Shown here in pieces: positions 20,601-31,972 of a DNA stretch of 64,000 nucleotides. The position numbers and the translations under genes are program-made. Numbering within the stretch: position 1 is the first letter of the stretch; each line of letters starts with the position of its first letter. Source of the stretch: Chlamydomonas sphaeroides (lineage: Eukaryota > Chlorophyta > Chlorophyceae > Chlamydomonadales > Chlamydomonadaceae); contig BDDC01000330.1 of NCBI GenBank assembly GCA_001662425.1, positions 1,030 through 65,029 of the forward strand. Direction: 5' to 3'. The notes beneath the pieces were generated by a model. That model was not told the DNA's origin. It did no database searches and was given only the letters and a program-made list of their open reading frames with translations.

Positions 20601-21107
20601 CCATGGGCCCACCCTTCCAGATCGCGTAATGGGGTTTGTCCCAGGTACGCAGCCAGGTGGCCCCCATATGGGAGTCTGCGTGCGTCAGCTCAAGAGCCCC
20701 TGGGCGGTGGTGTGTGGCCGTGCTGCCCACGGCACCATCCGGGCTTACTCATGAGGATGGGCTCCAGCTCCGCTGGTGTGAGGATGGCGATGTCGAACAT
20801 GGTGGCGGTCTCCTCGACGTCTACAGGCTTGCCGGACGCGGCGGCCTGCTCCCCCACGCTGCCCGACGACGCCTGGGCTGCCGGGGACGCCGCTGTCGCC
20901 CCTTGTTGCCCCGAGAAGTACCGCGCCGCGAACTCATAGATGTTCGATGGCTGCATATGGGACGCGCACAGCGTGTGAGGAGCTGCAATGGGGTCGAGAT
21001 GCCGCGGGCTGGGTTACCTGTGCTCTGAGAATCTCCCTCGTGAACGCCTTGAGGATAGCTGGGAACTCCACTGGTATGGTAATTGGCTTCTGATAGTTTG
21101 TGCTCAT
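17667..21107 (-). CDS. RSP7: Radial spoke protein 7 (RIIa domain plus EF-hands)
   Basis: Axonemal radial-spoke subunit. Eleven exons: 21018-21107, 20749-20950, 20336-20432, 19986-20088, 19746-19847, 19506-19564, 19226-19361, 18918-19052, 18530-18751, 18153-18326, 17667-17855. They give 502 residues, in line with the roughly 55-58 kDa expected of RSP7. Residues 10-45 form an RIIa dimerisation/docking helix pair (PVEFPAILKAFTREILRAQ, then PSNIYEFAARYFS), which in spokes binds amphipathic helices of RSP3. Seven EF-hand-like loops follow: DADHSGFLDRQEF, DENDDDVIQYKEF, DADGSGQLNRHEF, DVDRDGLVSYEEF, DPDNTGQLSQRQV, DVEGAGQLTLPQV and DADESGTVDWTEL. The fifth and sixth lack the acidic twelfth residue and probably do not bind calcium. 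The C-terminus is Glu/Gly-rich. An in-frame ATG 45 bases upstream exists, but the chosen one starts the conserved part. Confidence 0.88.
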
Positions 21108-22262
21108 CTTGCCGCGATGCTCGGCAAGCTCGGCAAGCTGCCACGCCCGCAAGCGCTTTGATGGGTAACCTTCGCGTCTTAGCTTGTCAGAAATACAGCA
21201 CAGTTAGAAGAAGGGTACGCTTGTCGACGTTATAAGTTTTGACTTGGGAAACAGCGGCAGCAAACAAGCCTTGTGAGATAGAAGCTGCTACCAGTATTGG
21301 AAGCTATAAGGTTGGGCTATGCTCCTGCGCTTGTGGCACACACCCTCAACCAGCGCATGCACACATACACACGGTCACCCCGCTCCCCGACTCGGCCGCC
21401 CCCCACCATTCTTTCCCCTTCGGCGGAAGCGCGTCAAGTTGCGGCTCCGGGGCACCACACCGCACCGATTAAAGAGCGCCCGCTTAGTGGAAGTCGCTTA
21501 GACAGCCTGTCTGTGTCGACCTGGTGGTTGGACGCGAAGCGCCCCATCCGCCGCGTGCCTGTGCCCACGCGTTTACTTTCTCTGCAAAATAGTACAGATG
21601 AAAGAATACAGGGACCTGCTATACAGTCTTGCCAATGCACACAACAACATAACTCTCGTCGGACACCTTCAAGCTTGGACAGTTCTTGGTAGGTCGGTGG
21701 GCGTCCGTCCCCCGCGGCAATCCCTATGGCCCTGTGGGCGTTGCCACAGCGGCAGCAACCATAGCGGAGAGCTGTCACACTGTTTAAGAGCAATTTATGA
21801 GATATGAGACAGTGCGCGCCTTGCTGCCCACCTAGCGAGGAGAAGGTGCGAGATTGTATGGCATTCGCCCCGCGCTGCGTTCACGTTACAGTGCCGGATG
21901 CCCTGGCGTGCTGAGCCGTTCCTTAGGTTCCTCGACAGCAGGGTTTAATCGAGTCGCAGGGCACATACCACGTATATACGTAGCTATACTCCGGACAGCG
22001 CACGACTGAGCCGCGCGGACACCGGACACGGTACGACAGCACTGCAGGACAGCTGGGCGGCGCCCGCAGCCGGGCTACGGAATATCCCTACACCCATCCT
22101 CCACAACAACTCATCCTGCTCGCTCTCGCAAGGCACATCATCCTGCTCGCTCTCGCAAGGCACAACAACAGAAACAACAACCAAACCAGCATGCCAAACA
22201 TGTACCCGTGCATCCACAACATATTATCGTCAACACCCGCCCATCAGCTGCAGCACGACAGC
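21108..22262. other. RSP7 promoter and 3' UTR of the cysteine-repeat gene
   Basis: 1.15 kb between two minus-strand genes. The RSP7-proximal part should hold its promoter. The far part should be the 3' UTR of the 22263-24789 gene; a minus-strand TGTAA at 21886-21890 lies about 370 nt after that stop. A short direct repeat (CATCCTGCTCGCTCTCGCAA, twice) sits near 22112-22160. No gene is visible. Confidence 0.5.
21886..21890 (-). promoter_or_regulatory. TGTAA poly(A) signal candidate
   Basis: Minus-strand TGTAA about 370 nt downstream of the stop of the cysteine-repeat protein gene, at a suitable distance for its poly(A) signal. Confidence 0.5.
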
Positions 22263-24789
22263 TCACTTCACGCGGGCCCCTGGCGCGGCCGGCGCCGCGG
22301 CGCCAGCCTCACCGCTGCATCCCTCTGGGAAGCCCACACCGGGAGAGCAGCACACGCCCTGGCTCGCGTATACGCCCCAGCCGCGGTAGCACACGGCCAC
22401 GTCGGAGGAGCGCTCGCATGTGCGGTTGGGCCAGTGGGAGCCGACCTGGCCGGGCAAGGGGGCCACAGGAGAGGCAGCGGCTCGCTCAGGGCGTGGCCGG
22501 GTACGAGCGGAGGGAGGGTACGAGCGGAGGGAGGGTACGAGCTGAGGGAGGGCACGAGCGGAGGGAGGGTACGAGCGGAGGGAGGGTACGAGCGGAGGGA
22601 GGGTACAAGGGGAGGGGCTGGGAGCGGGCGGATAGGCAGGTGGGCGGGCGATTGCGAGGGGCGCACGATGCGAGCAAGGGGCAGCGTGGCGCCCTGCGCT
22701 GAGGCCTACCACGTAGCAGGGCGTGGGAGGCGGCGCGCTGCAGCCCTCGGGGAAGGCGCCGGCGGTCTTGGCGCAGCAGGCCTCCTGGCTGGCCCACGAC
22801 TGCACGCCGTTGCCTGGCGGGGGTTCGGGTCGGGGATGATGGGCAGGGTTTGAAGGTTATAATTGGTTGAGGTTGATGTGGAGAAGGGCGCGAGGCAGGC
22901 GGGCGCGGGTAGATGCCGGTGAGGGCAGGGCAGGCGCGAGGTGCCGAAGGTTGTCGCTAGGAGCAGCCTCATGGTTTGGCGGTCGGCCGCCGGCGCCTCA
23001 CACTCACCCGCACTGCACAGCGTGTTGCTTGGGCGGCACAGCCTGGCGAGGGCAGCAGGTCGGGAGCAGCGGGGGGCTTGGGCCTGGAGGTATGCTGTGG
23101 CTAGGAGGAGCGCAGGCGCGCAAGCAACGAGAGACGGGGCTGGGCTGCGATGGCCACGCCGTGCGGCGGCAGTTGTCGCTCGTCGTGTGCACGACCGCAC
23201 GTGTGCCGCCACCCATCCCACAGGGGTTCTGTTCTTCTCAACACTTGAACACACAAACACCCACACACGCGCAGCCGCACCTCGCGGGGAAGTAGGTGTC
23301 CACCACCCAGCACGGCTGCGCAGAGGGCGGCGGCGGCGGCGCGCAGCCCTCGGGGAAGGCCACCCCGGGCGAGCAGCACACCTCCTCGCTGCCCCACACC
23401 CCGTAGCCTGGGTGAGGGCGGCAGGCAGGGAGGAAGGGATGGATTCGGTGTGGCAGGGTGCGTGTGCTGGAGCTGGAGCGAGACGCAAGCAGCCGTCGGG
23501 ACGCATGCCGGGGAGGGGGCGGGCAGCTGCCGCAGGAGCCCGCTCGGCCGATGGGCGCGCGGTGGAGGCCTGCCAGGTCAGCATTCGAGCCCCAGCCGCC
23601 GTGTGCGGCCCCGTGGGCAGTCTTCCCACCCTGCAGGCACTTGCGCTCGTCCTGCATGCAGGTGCGGGTGGTGGCGGACTCCACCACCCAGCACTCGTCG
23701 GGGCTGAAGGGGCGGGCGGGCGAGGCGGGGTGCCGGAGGCGGGTGCCGTCAGCGCGGCGGCGGCGCGGTGCTGCAGCCATGGGCTCAGCGTACCCGCTGT
23801 TGAACAGGTGTCGGTCACCCCGACCCACCGCTTGGTGCAGCCGTTCTCGAAGGCGCTGCCCTTGGCACAGCACTGCTCCTGGCTCTGCCACACGCCCCAG
23901 CCTGCGGCGGCAGCACACAGCAGCACGGGTGCGGGCCAGTTGAGGGCTCACCGTCCAACCCCCCCCCCCACTGAGAGCTCGCACCCCCACACGCCCCCTC
24001 ACGCGTTTGTAGCGTTGTGCCCGAGCTTCTGGCTCTCGGTATGCGGCTGACGTGCTCGCCACTCCTTCGGTACGCCCCCTCACGCACGCGACACGCGTGC
24101 ATTGTCCCTTCCCGCTTCGCTGGCGTGCCGTCGTCCCTGCCCATGGGAGAGCCCCAAGCCCCACCTCGGCCGCAGACCTCGGGCGCGCTCTCGGCCCTGT
24201 GGGTCAGGAGGGCAGTACGGGGAGCGAGGATTGTCATGGGCAGTGAATGGAAGGAACGGGCTGCCCGTGCGGGCGCACCCTCCGCCCTTCCAGCCGCAAT
24301 CCAGTCGCATTGCCCCGCCTCGCCCCATCTCTGGCAAGCTCCGCCCCGGACAGTGTGGCCCACAGGTCTGGCCCCCGCCCCGCTCAGGCGCCAGGCCACT
24401 CACTTGCAGGTCCGGAAGGGGTAGTAGTCGGACACCGTGTAGCACGCGGCAGCCGCCGCAGCCGCAGCCGGCGGAGGCGCAACGGCCTTGGGCAGCGGCG
24501 CGGGCGCTTTGGCTGGAACGGCGGCGATCTTGGGCGTCGGGGCGGCGGCAGCGGCGGCGGCGGGGCCGGCTTTGGGCGCCGGGATGGCGACAACCGCAGG
24601 CTTGGGCGTGGCCGCGACGGGGGCCGCGGGGGCGATGGTGGCGACCGCGGGCTTGGCGGTGGCTGCGGGCAGCTGCGCGGCCGAGGGCGGCAGCAGCGAG
24701 GCGCAAGCGACGAGCGCCAGCAGCAGCGCGGCGGCGGGCGCCTTTACGGCGCCTGTGCCGCTGCGGCGCAGCGGACCCGTGGCGATCAT
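22263..24789 (-). CDS. Secreted protein with four six-cysteine repeats
   Basis: Eight exons: 24404-24789, 24165-24196, 23829-23901, 23630-23703, 23281-23407, 23008-23042, 22710-22813, 22263-22445. They give 337 residues. A basic start followed by an Ala/Leu-rich segment (APAAALLLALVACASLLPPS) is a clear signal peptide or anchor. About 75 Ala/Pro/Lys-rich residues follow. Then come four tandem units of about 50 residues with the pattern C-[YW]-x-V, RTC, C, G-[WY]-G-V-W-x-S-x-E-x-CC, AF-x-x-GC, six cysteines each. Two units are completed by micro-exons of 32 and 35 bp; these were found by requiring the missing cysteine and phase, and both fit exactly. An extracellular matrix, cell-wall or lectin-like role is plausible, but I do not recognise a characterised family. 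Divergent from SMG8 across 752 bp. Confidence 0.82.
22502..22606. repeat. 17-bp minisatellite in last intron of the cysteine-repeat gene
   Basis: Six or so head-to-tail copies of TACGAGCGGAGGGAGGG with one- or two-base variants, within the intron between 22446 and 22709. The units are contiguous with no spacers, so this is not a CRISPR array. Confidence 0.9.
23180..23275 (+). repeat. Dispersed repeat, copy 5 (diverged)
   Basis: In the cysteine-repeat gene intron 23043-23280. It keeps TGCACGACCGCACG, a TTCTTCTC tract and CTTGAACACACA, but the middle is more diverged than in copies 1-4. Confidence 0.5.
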
Positions 24790-25541
24790 GAGAGCTGGGT
24801 GGGTCGTGTTGGCACTGGAAGATAAGAACTTGCTGTGTGCGCTGTGTGCGCTTCGCTAAGCGGAGGCTGGCTTGCAGGCAGGTAGTTGTTGCGGTGTGGT
24901 GTCGAGGCAACGGGCTGAAGTACGCAGCCTGAGCAGCTGTCAAACCGGGCTGGATCCGCATCGGTGCCTGCGGAAGCAGCCTCGGCCGAGGTGGAGCCGG
25001 GTTCGTAGCTGCCGCGTGGGTTGTGGAGCGGGACGCGCGGGAAGCTGTGCCGCGGCGCGGTCAACGCACGTACATCGGGCGGCGGCGCTGCTCGCAATAG
25101 CGAGGCTCGGTGGCAGCTGTGCTTGGCCTCCGGGTTGAAAGCCCTATGCGCCATCCGCGTGTACTTTTGCGTTGTAACTCTGCCGCGTCTGTCATCGTGG
25201 CGTCAGCGCTGATGATGTGAAGTCGTTGCTGGGGGGGGGACGCGTGCCGGCATGTCTATCGCCGAATGTTGCGATCTCGCTGCTGCTTTTCCAACACAAA
25301 CATGTCCCCCAACGGCCACACAGCGCATCAATGAAACGAGTGAAGGGCTCTAGAAACCTACTCACTCGTTTCAGTTTCCGCGCCGGTGGGTCGGCCCTTG
25401 GCCGGGGGGCCGGCGGGAGGCGCCGAACCGTGCTCATCGTGTATCGGCGACGCGGACTGAGCCCGCAACCGACTTACAAATAACACATGGTGCAACCATG
25501 GTAGCATAGTTGTTGTTCGTGCCGCAGTCTACGCAAGTGCG
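24790..25541. promoter_or_regulatory. Divergent promoter region, cysteine-repeat gene / SMG8
   Basis: 752 bases between two outward-facing ATGs. It contains the perfect inverted repeat at 25332-25373, listed separately. No coding frame is convincing. Confidence 0.5.
25332..25373. repeat. Perfect 12-bp inverted repeat
   Basis: TGAAACGAGTGA at 25332-25343 and its exact reverse complement at 25362-25373 are separated by 18 bases. It lies 170 bp before the SMG8 start and could be a hairpin or a palindromic protein-binding site. Confidence 0.85.
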
Positions 25542-28500
25542 ATGGCAGAGCAGACCGTAGTCGTTGGTATCGCAGGTGAAATCAACGCTGCAGCGCGAGG
25601 ATGTAGTCAGAATGCTAATGTTATCTTGGGTTGACGCACGCAGCCAAGTCCTTGGATGCGGCCGTGCACCTTGCACGCGCGATCAACGGCAGCGGCGCAT
25701 GGCTGTCGCAGCATGACGTCTGCATTGCGGCTGAGGTGGGTGGCATGGCCATCGGCGGGCTTGGCACGACACTGTGGACCCAGCCCCACACCGGCTTTCC
25801 CACCCCACCCCCCGCCCGCCCCCGCCGTCTGCCCCACCCCTCCTGCTCTCTGCTATACAGCCCACAGACGTACCCGTACGGGCAGAGCTTCTGCTCAGTC
25901 AGGACGGCAGGTGCGCGGCCGACACCCCAGGACCCCTTCCTGCCCCTCACCTCCTACCCTTCCAACCCTCTCTCGCGCCCCCCACCCCCGCTCACGCCAG
26001 GGCCGCCTACCTGCTGCTAGCCACCCACGCCGACGTCCACAGCCTTCTCGCGGCCGCCTCCGCCCCCTCCCCGCCCCCTCCCCCCGGCTCCCCCCAGCAC
26101 GACGCCGCCTGCCTGCTGCCGCCCCTGCACCGCGCCACCCAGCGCCACGCCGCCGCCGCCTCCGCCGGCCTGCTGGCGCTGTTCCTGGCTGCGGATGTGG
26201 TGGCTGTGCTGCTGCCCTGCGGCAGCGGGCTGGGGGCCAGCGGCTCGGGGGCAGGGTCGGGTGGCGGGGCAGCCGGAGGGGGCGGGGGGCCCCTGGCTGG
26301 CGCCATGGACTGGATGGGCCGGCTGCGGCAGCTGCAGGTGAGGGAGCAGCGGGACAGGGGAGGCGACGTGGGCTCGCTCCAGGGAGCCGCGTATGGAGCA
26401 CGCCGTGCTTTGCGCCCTGCCGCCGCTGGGTCACCTGCGCTGCCAGCTTGGGCTTCTAAGGGACCTTCCGCCGGCCCGCCACACGCTGCTCCGCTCCATT
26501 GCTGCTGCTGGTGTCGGTGCATGCCACAGGGCGCCAAGCGGGCGCTGCACCAGGCGCTGGTGCCGCAGCACGGCGCCCGCGGGACGGGCCAGGCGCAGGG
26601 CCAGGGGCAGGGCCCGGGGCTGCAGCAGCTGCGTGAGTGGTGCGGCGGCCGGCGGCAGCCGCGGCAGTCGGGCCCGCCGCTGCTCTACTTCATCGCGCCG
26701 GTGCGTCCGCCCCGGGGGCGTGCGGAGGGAGGGACAGGGGGTGGCACAGCGCTGTGACTGCAACCCTTGGCTTGGCCCGCGCGAGGCTCGGTGTCCTCGC
26801 CCCCGTGACTCACTGCCCTGCGCACACACGGGCCCACCCCACCTCCGGTTTCCGTGACAGGCGGATCCGCCGCCACCCGGGCTCCCCGACGGCGGCTCGG
26901 CCGGCGATGGCTCCCAACCGGCGGCGGCCGACGGAGGCCGTGGTGCCGCCTGGCTGATGCGTAGGTGCGTGTGCCGCCGCCGCCACCGCCGCTGGTGGGC
27001 CCGGGCGCCCCACAGCGCCTCGCTGTACGCAGGGGCCGGCGCCAGGCGGTAGCTGACCCCCTCATCGCCCCACCGGGCCGCGGGGCGTCGCTGTCGCGGC
27101 CCCTTCCGCCTGCTCCAGTCCGGCCCCCGCACTCCGGACCCACACGGATGCCGCCGCCCTGGACCGCCCGCCCCCTCCAGCCTCGTGAAGCGCTGCCGGC
27201 CCGTGCCGCTGGCTTCCTCCACCTCAACCGCCTCGACCGCACCCGGCCCCTCGGAGCCCTGGGCCCTCTGCCGCCTGGACCTGGGCGGCGCGCTGCTGCT
27301 GGAGCCGGGGCCGCTGGCGCTCAGCCCCTCGCAGGTGCGGCCCGGGGTCGGGGCTGGCACGATGCAGGAGGCCTGACGCAGGGCCTGGCTGGTAGTAGGG
27401 TTGTGCAAGGGCGGAGCAGGCCACGGCGTGCTGCGCACGGCAGGGTGGGCGAGCCGCTGCACTTGACCGGCCCTGGGCCCCTGGGTCTCCGCCCCGGCCC
27501 TGGGCCCTGCGCAGGTTCAGGCCGCGGTGCTGTCCGCCCTGCTGGAGCTCAACCCGTGGGACACCGCACACCAGCAGCACCCGCACCCGCCACCCGCTGG
27601 GCCGCAGCAGGACGCGCTGCGGCCGCTGCGGGAGGCCGTGGCGCAGGCAGCGCAGCAGCGCGCCGCCGCCAGCCCCGCACCTGCCCCCGGCGCGCCAGCG
27701 GCGGCGGCGGCCCTGGCGGCGGCGTGGCGCGAGGTGGCGGCAGCCCTGGCGGCGCCAGCGCTGGCCGCCTGGGCGGCGGCGCTGGGCCAGCCCCTGGACT
27801 GGTGCCACCCCGCCCTCGGCCCGGGTGCGGTACTGGAGTGCGGGTACTGGGGTGCGGGTACTGGGGTGCGGCGCTGATCTACGGGGCACGCGGCGCGTGT
27901 GGCAAGCTTGCGGGGCCTCGCGAGTGCGCGCCGTGTGGCGGCTGCCCGGCCGCGACCCGCCAAAGCTTGGGGCGAGGAGGCGACACGTGCCCGCCTGCCA
28001 CCGCCTGCCCACCCTGCGCCCTGCGCCCCCTCCCGCTCCCTGCCCAGGCACCGCCGCCACCAGCGGCTCCGCGCGGGGCAGCCCCGCCGGCCCGCGCGGC
28101 CGCTCCGCCTCGCCCTCCGTCACCGCCAGCGCCAGCGCCCCGGGAGCCCCTGGCAGGCCGCAAGCCGCGTCCGCCTCCGCGCCCTCCTCGCCGCTCGACG
28201 CGGCGGGCGCCTGGCTTGGCGCCGCGGGCGCCGGCCCCGGCGGCGTGGGCCTAGCGCCCCGCCTTGCGTCGGAGCTGTGCCAGGAGGCCGCTCAGTTAGC
28301 CCTGGCCTCCTACACATCCTCCCTGCCGCAGCGGTACCCGGCGCGCGTGCACGCCGCGTCGCTGGCGGCGGCGGCCGCGGCGCTGCGCGGCGCGGCGCCG
28401 CCGGGGCCCGCCGCCGCCGCGGCGGCGGCGTGGCTGGCGGACGCGGCGGGGTCGGCCTGGCGCTCGGGGCGGCGGCAGTGCGGCGCGCTGAGCTGCAGCG

Positions 28501-31464
28501 GCCGGCCGTGCGGCAAGGCGCCGCATGTGGGTCGCGTGAAGGGGCTGGGACGGGCTCGCGCCTCGTGCGAAGGGGCTGGGTCCTGGCAGGCTAAGGGCGC
28601 TCGTGGCGTTGGAGGCAGGGCCCTGTGCGGCGCCCTGCAGCCTTGGTTGCTACCTTGGTTGCTACCTTGGTTGCTACCTTGGTTGCTCATGTGGCTGCCG
28701 CGGGGCCCCCGCAGGACGCCTCCGAGCCGCACGGCAGCGGCGGCGGCCCCGGCGGCCCCGCTGCGTCGCTGTGGCTCAGCGCCACCTCCACCGGCAGCGC
28801 CTGGCTGGCGCTACCCGACCCCTTCGACCTGCAGGTGTGTCTGTGTTTGTGGGAAGGGAGCAGGGGGCCATCCAATCAAGCGGATGTGTGTGGCAGAAGG
28901 GCAGCTAGTCAGCCGAGCAGGCGGGCGCATGACGCTGGCGCGGGGCTTGGGCCGTTGTGCTCTCGCGCGAGGCCGAATGTTGCGCTTCCCCCGTAGGAGG
29001 CCAATGCGTCGCCGCTCCTGGACGACGGCGATAAGGTCGCCGTTGCGGCGGCGCCGCACGCCGTCGCCGCCCCAGCCGCCGCCGTCGCTGGCGGCGGCGC
29101 CGGCAAGGCCAAGGGCGGCCGTAAGGCCCCAGACCTGCCGCCGCCGGCGCCGGCCGCCAGCGGCGGCCCCGCAGCCTCCGCCGCGGCGGCGGCGCCGCCG
29201 GCCCACAGCCGTCACCTGGTTGTGGCCATGGCGCAGGGCGCTGACGGCGCCGTCGCGACGGCGGCGCTGGGGCCCTGGGTCACGGTCACGCGGCTGGGGC
29301 CGGCGGCGGCCTACCACGAGCGCCGCGGGCTCGCGGGCCAGCCGGGTCTGGGCGGGGACGCGCTGCTGGCGCTAGCTCTGCAGGTGGGGGCCGTGGGAGG
29401 GGTTGCGGCAGGGGGGGCGCAGTGCAGGGGGCATGGAGCGTGGGGCGGGTGGGAAGGCACGGTGTAGCGCGGGGACTAGGGGCCTGGCGGGGCGGATCGG
29501 GTTTGGCGGCTACGTCGTGCTCTGCATGTTGCAGCCTTGCAGGCTGGTTGCCGTGTGTTCTTACGCTAGCTGTCCGCCGCCCGTGCGAGCAGGTGGAGTC
29601 GGGCTCGGCGCCCCCCGCCGGTAACCAAGGCGGCCGCGGCGGGCGCGGCGGCCGCCAGGCCGCCGCCGCGACGGCGGCCGCTGTGGCCGCAGCCGCCGTC
29701 GCGGGCGCCGAGGGCAGCGGTGGCGATGACAGCGACGGCAGTCTGCCGCTGGACGAGGCGAGCTTCCCCTCGCTGGCGGCCGCGGTGGGCGGCCGGGCGG
29801 CGGCGGCAGCGGCAGCGGCGGCGGGCCGACGCAAGAGCGGCGGCGGAGGCAGGAATGCCGCGGCGGGCGGCGGCGCCGAGTCAGTGGCCGAAAAGGAAAG
29901 GGCAGCGCTAGCCAAGGCCTGGCCGTACCCTCAAAACAGTGCGTTCAGCGGCGGTGGCGGCGCCGCGGCGGGTGGAGGCGCCGCTGGACCCGGCGGCGGC
30001 GGCGGCGGGCGGGCCGGCGGCGGTGCCGCGCTGCGCGGGCGCCGGGGCCGGCAGGGCGACGGCGGCGACGGCGGCGGCCGTGGTGGCGGTGTGGACCCAG
30101 CGGCCTTCCCTGCGCTGGCGGCGGCGCGCGACACGTTGCGGGTGCGGCTCCGGCCCTCCGGCACCCGCTGCGGCGGCAACTGCGGCAACCATATGCCACT
30201 TGCGTGCCGGTCCCTTGCGGCGCACGAGGGGGCTGCACACAGTGGCGGGCGGGGTCGTTCTGGGGCAGCGGCCCTGCGCTGCTTGGCTGCCGGGATAGCC
30301 CTTGCTGGCCAGAGTTGGGCGGCGGCTGCTGGCGCCTGCCTCACCCCGACGCCTCGACCGCCCAGGCCTTGACCCTTGCATACCCGTCCCGTCCCCTTTT
30401 GCCCCGCCCAGGTGTTTGTCGGCTACGAGTACCAGACCCTGGACGGCCGGCGCTTCCTGGCCACGCCACAGCAGCTGGCGGCGGCGCTGGCCGCGGCAGG
30501 AGCCGCGCCTGCGACCGCTACCGGGCCTGGCGCCGCTCCGGCCACCTCCGCCGCGCCAGCGGCGGCGCCGTCGGCGCGCGGTCCGCGCACCTCCCGCACG
30601 CCCACGCCACCTCGTGGCGACGCCGCCGCCGGCCCTGCCGCCGCCGCTGCCGCTGCCGCCGCCGCTGCCGCCGCCGGCTATGGGTCCTCCGTCGGCGCCA
30701 GCTTCCTCCTGCAGCACGACGCGCCGCTCTTCCTATCGCCGCCGCCAGGGCTGCAGGCTGACCCGTCGGCGCCGGCCGCGGCCGTCGACGGCGCCGCCAG
30801 CTGGGACCCAACGCCTCGGCGGCCCGCCGCCCTGGCGCAGCTCCGCCGGCTCTTCCTTGTCACGCCGCCGTCAGCCAGCTGTGAGCCGACGCTGGCGGCG
30901 CGGCCGACGATCGAGGTGCGCTGGCAGCCGGCGGCGCCGCCGCGGCTGCCGGCCGACGCCGCTGCGGCGGCAGGGCTGCTGCCCGGCGGCGCCGCCGGCC
31001 GCGGCGAGCTTGCGGCGGCGGAACTGCTGGCGCCGCCGGGGCCGGCGGCGGCGGTGGTGCAGCTGTCGCTGGCCCGGCCGGTGCCGCTGCCGCCAGATAG
31101 CCTATTAGTCATCAGCCTGCCGGCTGTGCTAGGCCTGCCGGCTGAGTGGCTGGGATGGGGCGCCGGCATGCCGGCGGCGGCGGCGGAGCCGTCAGGCGAG
31201 GCGGCGGCGGAGCCGTCAGGCGAGGCAGTTCCGGACGCGCGCGGCAGCATCGGAGCGGAGTGCATGGCGGAGGGAGGCAGCGGCGGCGGGGCGGCGGCGG
31301 CGGCCGGCGGTGCGCGGCCAGCGGCTCCGTTGCCGCTGGTGCCGCTGGTGCAGTGCGACGAGCGGGCGCCGTACGACGTACGGATGGTGGCGGGCAGCGC
31401 GCTGTTTCCCATCCCCGCAGCGCCGCCGCCGTCGCAGCCGCCACAGCAGCAGCCCAAGCCGTAA
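25542..31464 (+). CDS. SMG8: SMG8, nonsense-mediated decay factor
   Basis: Subunit of the SMG1 kinase complex that controls UPF1 phosphorylation. Thirteen exons: 25542-25575, 25644-25735, 25861-25910, 26001-26337, 26530-26700, 26861-26964, 27181-27334, 27515-27824, 28048-28526, 28715-28834, 28997-29383, 29593-30141, 30412-31464. They give 1,279 residues with every phase closing. Landmarks match plant and animal SMG8: VVVGIAAKSLDAAVHLAR at the start, HARAAYLLL-type and LLALFLAADVVAVLLPC helices, GPPLLYFIAP, YTSSLPQRYPARVHAASLAA, WRSGRRQCGALSCSGRPC, VFVGYEYQTLDGRRFLATPQ and DSLLVISLPAVLG. Long Ala/Gly/Pro insertions separate the blocks. The 27515 acceptor has an in-frame alternative at 27521. 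A TGTAA at 31594-31598 is 130 nt after the stop. Confidence 0.87.
27825..27872. repeat. 14-bp tandem repeat in SMG8 intron 8
   Basis: About three copies of GTGCGGGTACTGGG immediately after the donor site of the intron 27825-28047. The repeat contains GT dinucleotides that could compete as donors. Confidence 0.8.
28641..28688. repeat. 12-bp tandem repeat in SMG8 intron 9
   Basis: Four exact or near-exact copies of CCTTGGTTGCTA in the intron 28527-28714, just upstream of the acceptor. The run is unusually AT-rich for this locus. Confidence 0.9.
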
Positions 31465-31593
31465 TTGCGGAGCCTTGCTCGACGGCGGGGCCGTGGCCTA
31501 GGTGTGGATTGAACCAAAGGGAAGGGCTATGCGTTGCGTTGAAGCGGAGAAGGGACCTGGCAGTACCTCCACGGGCTGCCGGCGCTGGGTGGC

Positions 31594-31598
31594 TGTAA
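31594..31598 (+). promoter_or_regulatory. TGTAA poly(A) signal candidate (SMG8)
   Basis: TGTAA 130 nt after the SMG8 stop on the same strand. The 31465-31972 stretch is the convergent 3' region shared with the methyltransferase gene and shows no gene. Confidence 0.55.
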
Positions 31599-31972
31599 CG
31601 CAGGCACACTTCCACGCTGGCTCTGTAGTAAACAGGCACACGCCATCCGACGCCGCGCTGCTCACGAACAGCCGCACGTGCAGCAGCCTCGACCCCTCGT
31701 GTGCCCCCGTGGCGTCAAGTCCTGGATGCCCGGGTGCCGTGCCCGCGACCCAGCTGCCAGCTCCTCATAATCCCGGTGGCAACGCACGCACGCACACGCC
31801 ATCCCCCTCCAGTGCGCACCCCCAGGGAGGCCCCCACCCCTGCACCCCTCTCGACCGCGGCGCAGTCGCGAGCGCACCACCACAAGAGCCGCCCTCATGC
31901 GTATCCCTGGCTCTTCAGCGACCCAGCTCATCCTGCCCAAACACAACCACAAGCTCGCTCAGCCCAGCGACA

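Noticed and set aside
22502..22606. CRISPR-like array
   Set aside because: Units of 17 bp are contiguous with no spacers and lie in a eukaryotic intron.
27224..28123. Long minus-strand frame opposite SMG8
   Set aside because: Antisense shadow of SMG8 exons; Arg/Gly-rich with no motif.
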